Assembly (NCBI GenBank): GCA_036274495.1
Contig: DASUFP010000100.1
Span: 26,193-90,192, forward strand
From: DASUFP01 sp036274495
GTDB lineage: Bacteria; Bacteroidota; Bacteroidia; AKYH767-A; OLB10
DNA: 64,000 nucleotides
Direction: 5' to 3'
In this document: piece by piece, positions 52,835-61,219 of the stretch
Layout of the letters: the number at the start of each line of letters is the position of its first letter
Position numbering within the stretch: position 1 is the first letter of the stretch
Notes under the pieces: generated by a model
The model's input: only the letters and a program-made list of their open reading frames with translations
What the model was told of the DNA's origin: nothing
Databases searched by the model: none
Position numbers and translations under genes: made by a program

Positions 52835-53380
52835 TCAACGAACGCCCTTTTCGGGATGTTTCCCCGGAACATTGCGAAAATATGTTTTCATTTTTTCAAT
52901 ATCTCGTTCCTCATCTCCCGATGGCCAGAACGGAGGTTCTGCAACCACTTCTTTTTTCTGATAATTAAATGCCACCATTACAATGGGCACTTCGGCTTTT
53001 AGGGCTATATAATAAAAACCGGTCTTCCATTTTGGGGCATAACTTCGTGTACCCTCAGGTGTAAGACAAATTGAAAAGCGTTCTTTTTTGTTGAACAAAT
53101 CTGCAACTGCATCAACAAAATTGTGACTTTTGGAACGGTCTACGGGATAGCCTCCCAGGGCTCTGAAGATCCATCCGAAAGGAAATACAAAAAGCTCCTT
53201 TTTTGCCACATACTTTGTGTCTATTTTCATGAGACTCCGGGCAGCCAATCCAACAAAAAAATCAATATTACTGGTGTGCGGAGCAACTACCATCACATAT
53301 TTTTGCAAATCAGGGTTGATGGAACCTTTGATCTTCCAGCCGGTTAACCAAAACAAAAACGCATATACTGGCCTAAACAT
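52835..53380 (-). CDS. PlsC-type acyltransferase
   Basis: This 181-residue protein carries the glycerophosphate acyltransferase motifs: VVAPHTSNIDFFVGLAARS with His-x4-Asp (catalytic), and CLTPEGTRSYAPKWKTGFY with the EGTRS phosphate-binding motif. It matches 1-acyl-sn-glycerol-3-phosphate acyltransferase-like proteins in shape but is shorter than PlsC (about 240 residues), so the acceptor could be another lysophospholipid. An N-terminal hydrophobic stretch may place it at the membrane. It is the only gene on this strand here and no promoter was found. Confidence 0.82.
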   Translation of the reverse strand: MFRPVYAFLFWLTGWKIKGSINPDLQKYVMVVAPHTSNIDFFVGLAARSLMKIDTKYVAKKELFVFPFGWIFRALGGYPVDRSKSHNFVDAVADLFNKKERFSICLTPEGTRSYAPKWKTGFYYIALKAEVPIVMVAFNYQKKEVVAEPPFWPSGDEERDIEKMKTYFRNVPGKHPEKGVR

Positions 53381-53507
53381 AGTTCTGAATATCAGCGGTT
53401 AATGATCATTTTACACGCAAGATAAGCATTCACCAAATGTGAATCCAAATCCGCCATTTTAAGGTTTGGAACAATTTTTGGTCAATGGCAGACAATTCTC
53501 ACAAATC

Positions 53508-54041
53508 ATGAAAAAACAGATCCTTTTATCGGCAGTAACATTGTTGTTTCTTTCGTCGTGCTCCAAATCACTGAGCCCCTTTACCCAACAGATCAGGGAT
53601 CAGTATAAATTATCGGTAGAAGAGTTAAAAAGCATCCAATTTTACACCTCCAATACCTTTGTGTTGAGAAGGGGGGAAGATAATTTGGAAAAAGAGACCG
53701 GAACCGGAGAACTCAAGGTTGTAAAGGACAGGCATGTGGAAGAGATAGTAATTAAGGCCGGTACTCCATGCGTTATTAAAGATGTAGTGGATGGAAACCG
53801 TGTTACGGTCTCATTTGAGGAGGGTGGTTCACGCTATCTGGTTTTTGGTAGTATCCGTAATCAGGATGGCTACTATACACTTCAGGCATTGGATTGGGTA
53901 AAAGGGAAAGGAAAAGTTAATTATGGAGAGAAAACCTATTACTCAAGCGAAGGGAGCAAGGACATTTTCCTAACTTTTAAATTGAAAAATCTGGAAAAAT
54001 ATAAGTCGGAACAAAAGGTACTCAAGGGTAAAAAAATATAG
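53508..54041 (+). CDS. Lipoprotein of unknown function
   Basis: This 177-residue lipoprotein has a clear lipobox, LFLSSC (Cys18), at the end of MKKQILLSAVTLLFLSSC. I set the start at 53508 because this signal peptide begins there. The mature part starts SKSLSPFTQQIRDQYKLSVE and continues with a predicted beta-rich body (IVIKAGTPCVIKDVVDGNRV) and a Lys-rich tail. I do not recognise the family. It stands alone, between the acyltransferase gene on the other strand and the tRNA gene. Confidence 0.6.
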   Translation: MKKQILLSAVTLLFLSSCSKSLSPFTQQIRDQYKLSVEELKSIQFYTSNTFVLRRGEDNLEKETGTGELKVVKDRHVEEIVIKAGTPCVIKDVVDGNRVTVSFEEGGSRYLVFGSIRNQDGYYTLQALDWVKGKGKVNYGEKTYYSSEGSKDIFLTFKLKNLEKYKSEQKVLKGKKI

Positions 54042-54206
54042 TATGAGTATAAGCCATTTTGCCGGGTTGTGAGGTGAAGCAGGAATGTTTGCAGAATCGC
54101 AATTTATATTGGAAACCGATTTATAAAGTATATCACCCTGTTTAACTTTTCGAATTTTTTCCCGGTGGAAAGGGTGGATATAAAAAAACCGGAGGTCAAA
54201 AGATTG

Positions 54207-54281
54207 TGGGATGTACTGGATTCGAACCAGTGACCCCTGCCTTGTCGAGGCAGTGCTCTAAACCAGCTGAGCTAACATCCC
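54207..54281 (-). tRNA. tRNA-Val (anticodon GAC)
   Basis: Read on the minus strand, the acceptor stem is GGGATGT/ACATCCC, the D arm starts GCTC/GAGC, the anticodon stem is CTGCC/GGCAG and the T arm is ACTGG-TTCGAAT-CCAGT. The anticodon loop is TCGACAA, which places GAC at 34-36 (Val). Position 33 is C and not the near-universal U. The discriminator is A73 and no CCA is encoded. A Ser reading (CGA) was rejected because the long variable arm is absent. Confidence 0.9.
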
Positions 54282-54307
54282 TTCGCATGCGAATATATGA
54301 CTTTTGG

Positions 54308-54931
54308 CTAATGAAAAGTGTATAGTCGAACTATCATATAAATTCCAAAACTGGTGAGAGCAATTCCCGAAATGCGGTTCATCCACAACAAAAATCTGCC
54401 GCTTATCATTTTTCTTAATAGCGTAGCTAACCATGCTTTCAGCAAATCGGTTGAGAGCACCATTCCAAGAACGCCTGAATAAAACAGAACGGCCTGACTG
54501 CCTACAAAATCTTCTTTTACCGAAATGGTACCTGCAACACCGAGCCAGAAAAGGAGGGCGGATGGATTCAGTGTATTCATCATAAATCCTTTCAGCATGT
54601 CTATGGCCCTTGTTTTCGAATCATCAACCAGTTCAAGAGCTCCCGCATCAACTTTAGCTTCTTTAAAGAAAGTGAAAACGCCAAAAAGCAAAATCAGAAT
54701 GCCACCACTTAACCCTACAATGTGGTTATGTTCTTTCATGATGGTTATCATGGAACTCCCGTAATAGGTCATTACAACATACATCAGGTCGCTGCAAAAA
54801 ACACCAAGTGCAAGCATACTTGCGGGGAAAAATCCCTTTTTGATGCTCATATTGATGATCATGAAAAATACCGGTCCAACCATCAGTGAAAGCACACCGC
54901 CTAAAAGTATTCCGCTGATGAATGGGTTCAT
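54308..54931 (-). CDS. LysE family amino-acid exporter-like membrane protein
   Basis: This 207-residue membrane protein has five or six hydrophobic segments and begins MNPFISGILLGGVLSLMVGPVFFMII, the N-terminal G-x2-S-x3-G-P pattern of LysE/RhtB transporters. NTLNPSALLFWLGVAG is the second conserved loop. LysE family proteins export amino acids such as lysine, threonine or homoserine. The substrate here is unknown. A full -7 box lies 27 bases upstream. It is immediately downstream of the tRNA gene in coordinate terms but separate from it. Confidence 0.85.
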   Translation of the reverse strand: MNPFISGILLGGVLSLMVGPVFFMIINMSIKKGFFPASMLALGVFCSDLMYVVMTYYGSSMITIMKEHNHIVGLSGGILILLFGVFTFFKEAKVDAGALELVDDSKTRAIDMLKGFMMNTLNPSALLFWLGVAGTISVKEDFVGSQAVLFYSGVLGMVLSTDLLKAWLATLLRKMISGRFLLWMNRISGIALTSFGIYMIVRLYTFH

Positions 54932-54958
54932 ATACTCAATAAAGGGCTGTTATTTAGA

Positions 54959-54966
54959 CAAAAATA
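54959..54966 (-). promoter_or_regulatory. -7 box of the LysE-like gene
   Basis: On the minus strand this reads TATTTTTG, a full TAnnTTTG match, 27 bases before the ATG at 54931. Confidence 0.5.
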
Positions 54967-54994
54967 AACATTCTGACCAGCCCGGCGAACAAGA

Positions 54995-56536
54995 TCAATC
55001 GACAGCCTGACGTAATTCCTGCGATATAAAGGATTCCCATTCTGCCAGCTGAGAGTTTTTCAGTACCCTGGGGAATTTATTCTGCGCCCCGACTTTGTTG
55101 TGCAATTTCATCCAATCGTAAAAAAGAGCAGTTGGGATAATTTCAACTTGAACATCTTTTAGTGCCGAACCGCGTTCAACTCTATAGTCATCATTCAGAA
55201 TTTTTAATTTTCCGTCAATGGCTTCCTTAAGTTCATCTTTATTAACAGCGTCATCAGTACCTATAAACCATTTATGTGCAAATAGTGTGTCGAAAGGTAT
55301 TCCGGCAACGGTAAATTCATTAATTTCAATATTATATTCTTCTGAAACCATCTCAACGGCCTTGTTCATGTTGTCAACTGAAAGGTGTTCGCCACACAAA
55401 CTCAGAAAATGTTTGGTGCGGCCAACAATTATTATTTCACATTTAATGCGATTGGTAAAACGTATCACATCACCGATAAGATACCTCCAGGTGCCTGCAT
55501 TTGTCGACAAAATTAATGCGTAGTCTTTGCCTTCCTCCACTTCGTGTATAAGCAATGTTTTTGGTTTGCCGATGATTTCTCCGTCCTGATTAAAATTCTG
55601 ATCGTTGTAGGGGATAAATTCAAAAAAGATTCCATTGTTTATGATCAGTTTCATTCCCTTGTTTCCCGGTTCATCCTGATAGGCAAGAAAGCCTTCCGAA
55701 GCCAGATATGTTTCGATGTAGTGCAGCGGTTTACCTAATAATTTGGCAAACCCCTTTTTATAAGGTTCAAAAGATACACCACCGTGCACATACATCGACA
55801 GGTTGGGCCAGATATCGTGAATGGTCTTGAGATTATAACGGGCAATAATCTTCTCAATTAATAACTGCACCCAGGCAGGAACGCCTACGATGATGCCTAT
55901 GTCCCAGTCAGGTGCCTTTTGCGTTATTTCTTCCAGTTTGGCAGCCCAGTCTTTTTCCCGGGCAATTTTCCGTCCCGGTTTATAGAAATGCTGAAACCAA
56001 AATGGTATGTTACTGGAGGTGATGCCACTCAGATCCCCTTCAAAATAGCTTCCCATGCGATTGAGATGGGTACTGCCGGCAAGCATCAGGATTCCTTTTT
56101 CAAAGAAAGAAATGGGAAGATCATATTTAGCCAGCGACACAATCTGCCGGATAGAAACTTTTTGGATCGACCGGATCATGTCACGGGTAACCGGTATGTG
56201 TTTGCTTGAAGAATCAGAGGTTCCTGAACTGAGTGCAAAGTATTTAACCTGCCCCGGCCAGCAGACATCTTCCTGATAGTGGAGTGCTTTATTCCACCAG
56301 GTTGAAAACATGGAATTGTAATCGTGTATTGGAACAGTCAGCCTGAATTTGTTGACAAATTGAGGGCTGGCAGCCAATTTGCTAAATTTATAGGTCTGCC
56401 CGAAAAGTGTAAATTGAGCCTTACGCAGCAAGAGCCTCAGCACCTTGCGCTGGTGCTGTTCGGGTGACTGCCGTTCAAAGGCAATTTTGTGGCGGAGTGT
56501 AATTCCTCTTTTAATGATACTGCCAAGCAGTGGCAT
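54995..56536 (-). CDS. GH3-family adenylating enzyme-like protein
   Basis: This 513-residue protein resembles plant GH3 acyl-acid-amido synthetases, which adenylate a carboxylic acid and join it to an amino acid. It has the P-loop-like YFALSSGTSDSSSKHIPVT, then YLASEGFLAYQDEPGN and NAGTWRYLIGDVIRFT, followed by IVGRTKHFLSLCGEHLS, the GH3 nucleotide-binding sequence. Many Bacteroidota carry one GH3 gene of unknown role, and acid and amino acid partners are not predictable. It is upstream of the LysE-like gene (63 bases) and downstream of icd (80 bases). Confidence 0.85.
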   Translation of the reverse strand: MPLLGSIIKRGITLRHKIAFERQSPEQHQRKVLRLLLRKAQFTLFGQTYKFSKLAASPQFVNKFRLTVPIHDYNSMFSTWWNKALHYQEDVCWPGQVKYFALSSGTSDSSSKHIPVTRDMIRSIQKVSIRQIVSLAKYDLPISFFEKGILMLAGSTHLNRMGSYFEGDLSGITSSNIPFWFQHFYKPGRKIAREKDWAAKLEEITQKAPDWDIGIIVGVPAWVQLLIEKIIARYNLKTIHDIWPNLSMYVHGGVSFEPYKKGFAKLLGKPLHYIETYLASEGFLAYQDEPGNKGMKLIINNGIFFEFIPYNDQNFNQDGEIIGKPKTLLIHEVEEGKDYALILSTNAGTWRYLIGDVIRFTNRIKCEIIIVGRTKHFLSLCGEHLSVDNMNKAVEMVSEEYNIEINEFTVAGIPFDTLFAHKWFIGTDDAVNKDELKEAIDGKLKILNDDYRVERGSALKDVQVEIIPTALFYDWMKLHNKVGAQNKFPRVLKNSQLAEWESFISQELRQAVD

Positions 56537-56616
56537 AGGCTTCCTGAATTAGGAGGTTCCAAGAGTAAAACAATGTAAAATGATGATAAACTTACGAAAA
56601 AAATCAGGCTTTTTCC

Positions 56617-57897
56617 TCAAGCTGTCACCATTTCCATGTTCCGGATAATCTCAGTTCCAAATTCAGAGCACTTCAAAAGGGTTGCGCCATCCATCAAACG
56701 ATGGAAATCATAAGTTACTTTTTTAGCAGCAATTGATCGCTCTACCCCCTTGTAAATCAAATCGGCAGATTCGAGCCATCCTAAATGTTCAAGCATCATG
56801 GCTCCTGAAAGAATTACAGATCCCGGGTTCACTTTGTCGAGGCCGGCATATTTTGGAGCCGTACCATGGGTGGCTTCAAAAATGGCATGTCCGGTCATGT
56901 AGTTGATGTTTGCCCCCGGGGCAATTCCAATTCCACCAACCTGAGCTGCAAGGGCATCAGAGATGTAATCACCGTTAAGGTTAAGTGTGGCTATAACTGA
57001 ATATTCGTCAGGGCGCAGCAATATTTGCTGTAAAAACGCATCTGCTATGGAGTCTTTGACAAGCAATTTACCCTCCTGTTCAGCTTTTTTCATTGCGGCA
57101 TCTGCTGCCTCCTTGCCTTTTTCCTCAACTATTGCATCATACTGCATCCAGGTAAACGTTTTATCGCCAAATTCCCTTTCCGCCAGCTCATATCCCCATT
57201 TCTTAAAGCCCCCCTCGGTAAACTTCATGATATTCCCTTTGTGTACCAGTGTTAAAGAAGGTTTTTTGTGCTTTAAGGCGTACTCAAGGGCTGCACGCAC
57301 CAGCCGTTCAGATCCCTCTTTCGACACCGGTTTGATACCAATTGAGGAACTTTCAGGGAATCTAATCTTAGTCACATTCATTTCGTTTTGAAGGAAATCA
57401 ATGAGCTTTTTCACTTCCGGCGTACCTGCCATATATTCAATACCAGCATAAATATCTTCCGTGTTTTCCCTGAAAATAGTCATATTGGTTTTTTCAGGAT
57501 GTTTTACCGGTGAAGGAACTCCTTCGAACCAGCGAACGGGTCTGAGGCAAACATATAAATCAAGAATTTGGCGCAGTGCCACATTCAGTGAACGTATGCC
57601 ACCTCCAACCGGAGTTGTCAACGGACCCTTAATTGCTATCAGGTGTTCTCGAATAACATCAAGTGTCTCATCGGGTAACCAGTTACCTGTTTGTTTAAAT
57701 GCTTTTTCACCTGCAAGAACTTCCTGCCAAACAATTTTCTTTTTGCCGGCATATGCTTTTTCAACAGCGGCATCTATAACTCTGACAGATGATGCCCAGA
57801 TATCCGGACCGGTTCCGTCACCCTCAATAAAGGGTATGATTGGATAATCAGGAACCTGAAGTTTCCCATTGGAAGTAGTAATCGTTTGACCTTGCAT
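56617..57897 (-). CDS. icd: NADP-dependent isocitrate dehydrogenase
   Basis: This 426-residue enzyme converts isocitrate to 2-oxoglutarate in the TCA cycle. Motifs are IIPFIEGDGTGPDIW at the N-terminus, GGIRSLNVALRQ (isocitrate-binding Ser and Arg), KGNIMKFTEGGF and GTAPKYAGLDKVNPGSV. The size and motifs fit the homodimeric NADP type found in E. coli. A full -7 box lies 23 bases upstream. It is flanked by dnaX upstream and GH3 downstream on the same strand. Confidence 0.94.
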   Translation of the reverse strand: MQGQTITTSNGKLQVPDYPIIPFIEGDGTGPDIWASSVRVIDAAVEKAYAGKKKIVWQEVLAGEKAFKQTGNWLPDETLDVIREHLIAIKGPLTTPVGGGIRSLNVALRQILDLYVCLRPVRWFEGVPSPVKHPEKTNMTIFRENTEDIYAGIEYMAGTPEVKKLIDFLQNEMNVTKIRFPESSSIGIKPVSKEGSERLVRAALEYALKHKKPSLTLVHKGNIMKFTEGGFKKWGYELAEREFGDKTFTWMQYDAIVEEKGKEAADAAMKKAEQEGKLLVKDSIADAFLQQILLRPDEYSVIATLNLNGDYISDALAAQVGGIGIAPGANINYMTGHAIFEATHGTAPKYAGLDKVNPGSVILSGAMMLEHLGWLESADLIYKGVERSIAAKKVTYDFHRLMDGATLLKCSEFGTEIIRNMEMVTA

Positions 57898-57920
57898 GGC
57901 TGAGTTTTTTTGGAGGATTG

Positions 57921-57928
57921 CAAAGATA
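57921..57928 (-). promoter_or_regulatory. -7 box of icd
   Basis: On the minus strand this reads TATCTTTG, a full TAnnTTTG match, 23 bases before the ATG at 57897. Confidence 0.5.
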
Positions 57929-57950
57929 AGGAATAGGCCTGAGTTAAGGT

Positions 57951-59780
57951 TCAGAAATCCAGTTCAAGATCAAATTGCTGGCGCAATTCATTCAGATCCG
58001 GATTTTTTTCTGCCATTTTTTTAAACTTCTCCATAGGAGTATAAGCAGTTTCAGAACCTGCTGCATCTTCAACAATCCGGGTTTGAATGTCCAGGTAGTT
58101 GTTATTTAATGCTTTACGAAGGAACTGGACAAGATCTTGTTTAGCATCAAAGATCTCTTCGGCCTGGATTGAATTAATAACGGGAATTTCGATCAATTCT
58201 GAATCTATCAGTACGGGTTGGTTTCCTGAAAGCGAAACAGCAAGTTGCATGCGACCTTCTTTTTTGGATTTCTCAACAAACACCTGCCAGTGTTTCATGA
58301 GGTCGTCCTTAGCAATTTTAGATCTTGGACCCTTGTTAATTTCTGTTGCCGGTTCGTCGGCAGTAACAGGTGCTTTTAAATCAGATAATTTACCTGAAAT
58401 TGAAAGTGTGGAATTTCTTCTTTGAGATGTTTTTACAGGTTCTGCAATAGTCTCTTTTGCCGGAACGCCGGAAGTGTCTTCTGCAATTTTTTCAGCAACA
58501 GGAACAGTAGTTTCAATTGTTGGTGCAACTTTTTCACTCGTCAAAGAAGCAGGAGTGGCAGCAACTTTGGTTGATGGTGTAGTAGCTGTGGTATTGGTTT
58601 TTTCAGTTGTGTTTTTTTTTGGAATTTCCGATTCAGGCGGGTGTTTTCTGGCCGGTTGTGCAGCGGCATTTCCGGATGTTTCGGGTGCAGTTGCAGGTAC
58701 ACACATCTTTAGCAAAGCGATTTCAAGATGCAGCCGCTGATTTTGAACAATTTTAAATTCAATGTCACACCGGTTAGCCAAATGCAGCCATTCAAATAAT
58801 TGCATAGCTGAACATTGTGTGGCTTGTGATTTATATTTATCGCGGGTAGAGGGTCCGACTTCGAGCAGTTGCGTTGTTTTGGGATCCTTGCTGACTAACA
58901 AATCCCTGAAATGATTTCCCAATCCAAGAATAAAGTGATGTATTTCGAATCCTTCTGCAACAATTTCATCCAGCAGCAAAAGTGTATCGGAATAATTATG
59001 TAGTAAGAGGTAATCTGTCAGTCTGAAGTAATATTCATAATCCAGGATGTTCAGATTTTCGATTACATGTTTATACGTTATGTTGTTTCCTGCAAAACTG
59101 ACAATTTGATCGAAAATGGATAAAGCATCCCTTAAAGCCCCATCTGCTTTTTGAGCAATAAGATGCAACGCTTCGTGTTCGGCATTGATCTGTTCCTGGC
59201 CGGCAACCCAGATAAGGTGAGCAGCGATATCATCAATTGTAATTCTGCTAAAATCAAAAATCTGACAACGCGAAAGAATCGTAGGAATGATCTTGTGCTT
59301 TTCAGTAGTTGCTAAAATGAAAATTGCGTATGGAGGAGGTTCCTCAAGTGTTTTCAGGAATGCATTGAAAGCGGCAGATGAGAGCATGTGTACCTCATCG
59401 ATGATGTAAATTTTGTATTGACCTGAGTGAGGAGGGTATCTTACCTGTTCAACAAGATTACGTATATCGTCTACTGAATTGTTCGATGCAGCATCGAGCT
59501 CATAGATATTTAAACTCTGCCCGTTGTTAAATGAAATGCATGACTCACATTGATTGCATCCTTCCGTATCGGGAGTGAGATTGGTGCAATTAATGGTTTT
59601 GGCCAGAATTCGGGCACAAGTGGTTTTACCCACACCTCTGGGTCCGCAAAACAAAAAGGCCTGAGCCAGGTGTTTATTTTTAATCGCATTTTTGAGAGTA
59701 GTGGTTATACCTGATTGGCCGACAACAGTTTTAAAAGTTGAAGGACGATATTTACGGGCTGATACGACAAACTGATCCAT
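57951..59780 (-). CDS. dnaX: DNA polymerase III subunit gamma/tau
   Basis: This 609-residue clamp-loader ATPase has FCGPRGVGKTTCARILAK (Walker A), a four-Cys zinc site (CTNLTPDTEGCNQCESC), the DEVHML Walker B, and the SRC motif (TILSRCQIF). It places the sliding clamp on DNA. Residues about 375-480 are a Pro/Thr/Lys/Glu-rich linker, and a C-terminal domain of about 120 residues follows, as in tau-type proteins. No slippery sequence for making a separate gamma form was looked for in detail, and none is obvious. The gene is not adjacent to recR or ybaB here. Confidence 0.95.
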   Translation of the reverse strand: MDQFVVSARKYRPSTFKTVVGQSGITTTLKNAIKNKHLAQAFLFCGPRGVGKTTCARILAKTINCTNLTPDTEGCNQCESCISFNNGQSLNIYELDAASNNSVDDIRNLVEQVRYPPHSGQYKIYIIDEVHMLSSAAFNAFLKTLEEPPPYAIFILATTEKHKIIPTILSRCQIFDFSRITIDDIAAHLIWVAGQEQINAEHEALHLIAQKADGALRDALSIFDQIVSFAGNNITYKHVIENLNILDYEYYFRLTDYLLLHNYSDTLLLLDEIVAEGFEIHHFILGLGNHFRDLLVSKDPKTTQLLEVGPSTRDKYKSQATQCSAMQLFEWLHLANRCDIEFKIVQNQRLHLEIALLKMCVPATAPETSGNAAAQPARKHPPESEIPKKNTTEKTNTTATTPSTKVAATPASLTSEKVAPTIETTVPVAEKIAEDTSGVPAKETIAEPVKTSQRRNSTLSISGKLSDLKAPVTADEPATEINKGPRSKIAKDDLMKHWQVFVEKSKKEGRMQLAVSLSGNQPVLIDSELIEIPVINSIQAEEIFDAKQDLVQFLRKALNNNYLDIQTRIVEDAAGSETAYTPMEKFKKMAEKNPDLNELRQQFDLELDF

Positions 59781-59848
59781 GAGAAAGGCAACACAATTGA
59801 GGAATCACAAAATTGCAAAAAATTCCGGTGCCCTGCTGCAGGAAGCCT

Positions 59849-60535
59849 TTAAGGTCCGAACATTGTTTGAATAGTTCCTGATAGCGCTCTCCTCACTATG
59901 TGGAGCAAACGATAGATGGCATAAGACTTTCCGTTTTCATTGGAGGTGCTTCCCTCATACGACATCAGATAATAGGTCTCATTTTGCTGAGCTACCACCA
60001 GCTCGGGATTGTGCGGAGTTGAAACAGCCCATGAATCAGCAATCAACCGGGTATCTGTATTAGTTGTAAAAAACTGGTGTTCATTTATTTCAACTTCATC
60101 AAGCGCCACAAATGCCATTGGCTCTCCATTTACCATCACCACTCCGACACTGTTTTCGGCAGGATAGTCGGCTGCAATTTCAACCACCGGCAAATAAGCA
60201 ATTGCAATAGATTTCCCATGGTAGTTTATAGAAGGGAAATGATTGTTTCCGGGACTTGCTGCAACAATTTCCACTTCAGGTAAACTTGCCAAAGGGGTCC
60301 ACCTGCCATTTATGTAGCTGGCGGGAAGCCATTTTGGTTGAATCTTTGTGTCCGAAATTTCGACTTCCTGCAATTCAACTACCGGAATCATTACTCCATT
60401 ATACAGAATGGTTGATACCGGCTGCCCGTTTTGTACCGGCTGTTCAAAAAAGTTAATGTTCCGGATGCCTGCAAAGGTGTTGGAGATGAACAAGAGGCTC
60501 ACGATGACGGTTAAGATTGTCCTGCTGGTTTTCAT
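59849..60535 (-). CDS. Secreted protein with four exact 30-residue repeats, unknown family
   Basis: This 228-residue exported protein has a signal peptide (MKTSRTILTVIVSLLFISNTFA). I chose the start at 60535, not the upstream in-frame 60616, because a TATCTTTG promoter box at 60580-60587 lies between them. Residues about 40-155 hold four repeats with Asn/His-Gly at 46, 76, 106 and 136, Leu at 55, 85, 115 and 145, and a V-E-I core at 58-60, 88-90, 118-120 and 148-150. The spacing is exactly 30. The C-terminal 75 residues are not repetitive. I do not recognise the family. A beta-hairpin repeat is a guess. Confidence 0.6.
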   Translation of the reverse strand: MKTSRTILTVIVSLLFISNTFAGIRNINFFEQPVQNGQPVSTILYNGVMIPVVELQEVEISDTKIQPKWLPASYINGRWTPLASLPEVEIVAASPGNNHFPSINYHGKSIAIAYLPVVEIAADYPAENSVGVVMVNGEPMAFVALDEVEINEHQFFTTNTDTRLIADSWAVSTPHNPELVVAQQNETYYLMSYEGSTSNENGKSYAIYRLLHIVRRALSGTIQTMFGP

Positions 60536-60579
60536 GGTAAAAGGTATTAGTAGTATGTATAGTATGTTACTTGACAAGG

Positions 60580-60587
60580 CAAAGATA
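60580..60587 (-). promoter_or_regulatory. -7 box of the 30-residue-repeat gene
   Basis: On the minus strand this reads TATCTTTG, a full TAnnTTTG match, about 44 bases before the ATG at 60535. It lies downstream of the alternative start at 60616 and so decides the start. Confidence 0.55.
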
Positions 60588-60716
60588 TATTTATTAAATG
60601 GTACTATGCAATACATGGTACTAAATAAAATTGTAATAGACTGATATTCAGCAATAAAAATTTTGTATGGGAGGTTATATCCTCAGAACACTTGCTATAA
60701 TTCGATGATATTTTCA

Positions 60717-60724
60717 TAAATTTG
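60717..60724 (+). promoter_or_regulatory. -7 box of the small two-gene operon, leaderless arrangement
   Basis: TAAATTTG is a full TAnnTTTG match with 3 bases (GGT) to the ATG at 60728. A TTG at 60692-60694 is a possible -33 element, 22 bases upstream of it. Confidence 0.5.
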
Positions 60725-60727
60725 GGT

Positions 60728-60997
60728 ATGAGTGAACGCCATCCTATATTGAATAAGATAGAAACGAGGGCCGAAAGGTTACAGCGAATCGAAAAAAATA
60801 AGAAAGCTCGGATGAGACGAGCGAGAAAATTAATTGAATATATGATGACCGACGAGGAAACGGTAGATAATCACAAGGAAGTGTTTGAGGGAATAATACA
60901 GGCAGCCGTTGAGCAGGCCGAACCGGTCAGGAAAAAGAATAAGTATAAGAAAGACCCGAACAATCCGAGGTGGAACACAACTAATAATAATGGATAA
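60728..60997 (+). CDS. Small basic protein of unknown function
   Basis: This 89-residue protein starts at the ATG at 60728 (SERHPILNKIETRAERLQ). It is very rich in Lys and Arg, with a helical first half (RIEKNKKARMRRARKLIEYM), an acidic short stretch (TDEETVDNH) and an Asn/Thr-rich tail. I do not recognise the family. It overlaps the next small gene by 8 bases, and both lie directly left of the IS1595 transposase, in DNA that looks more AT-rich than the housekeeping regions. A role in DNA or RNA binding is possible from the charge but not shown. Confidence 0.45.
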   Translation: MSERHPILNKIETRAERLQRIEKNKKARMRRARKLIEYMMTDEETVDNHKEVFEGIIQAAVEQAEPVRKKNKYKKDPNNPRWNTTNNNG

Positions 60998-61187
60998 CAT
61001 AAAGAAGAGTTTAGAAAAGGCCACTGCTGAGGCAATGGCAAATGGCACTTTAAATGTGCTTAAAAAAGAATACCCTCAGTTTTCTTGGACAGGTAAAATC
61101 ACTTACGATTTTGATAGCAAAAGGTTTTCTTTCATAGGTTTTTCAAAAGAAGAACAAGAAATAATAAATAAGATAGATTTTAAATAA
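60990..61187 (+). CDS. Small protein of unknown function, overlapping its upstream partner
   Basis: This 65-residue protein starts at 60990 (MDNIKKSLEKATAEAMANG), 8 bases before the stop of the previous gene, so translation is probably coupled. It has a helix at the start, a strand-like middle (FSWTGKITYDFDSKRFSFIG) and an acidic end. I do not recognise the family. Its frame is open further upstream, but that extension would lie inside the previous gene. It ends 32 bases before the transposase stop codon on the other strand. Confidence 0.4.
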   Translation: MDNIKKSLEKATAEAMANGTLNVLKKEYPQFSWTGKITYDFDSKRFSFIGFSKEEQEIINKIDFK

Positions 61188-61219
61188 ACCAATAACATGA
61201 GGAAATGAAAAAACCTCAA

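Noticed and set aside
54207..54281. Reading the tRNA as Ser with anticodon CGA
   Set aside because: The standard alignment places GAC at 34-36, and the long variable arm of Ser tRNAs is absent.
60535..60616. Upstream start at 60616 for the 30-residue-repeat protein
   Set aside because: It would put a -7 box (60580-60587) inside the gene and add 27 residues in front of a perfectly good signal peptide.
60599..60624. ATGGTACTA repeated twice, as a CRISPR-like or operator repeat
   Set aside because: Only two short copies are present, with no spacer series. No CRISPR array or cas gene is in the window.
61188..61219. TGAGG ... CCTCA pair as an end of the IS1595 element
   Set aside because: The pair is only five bases, has no counterpart at the other end, and could not be supported as a terminal repeat.
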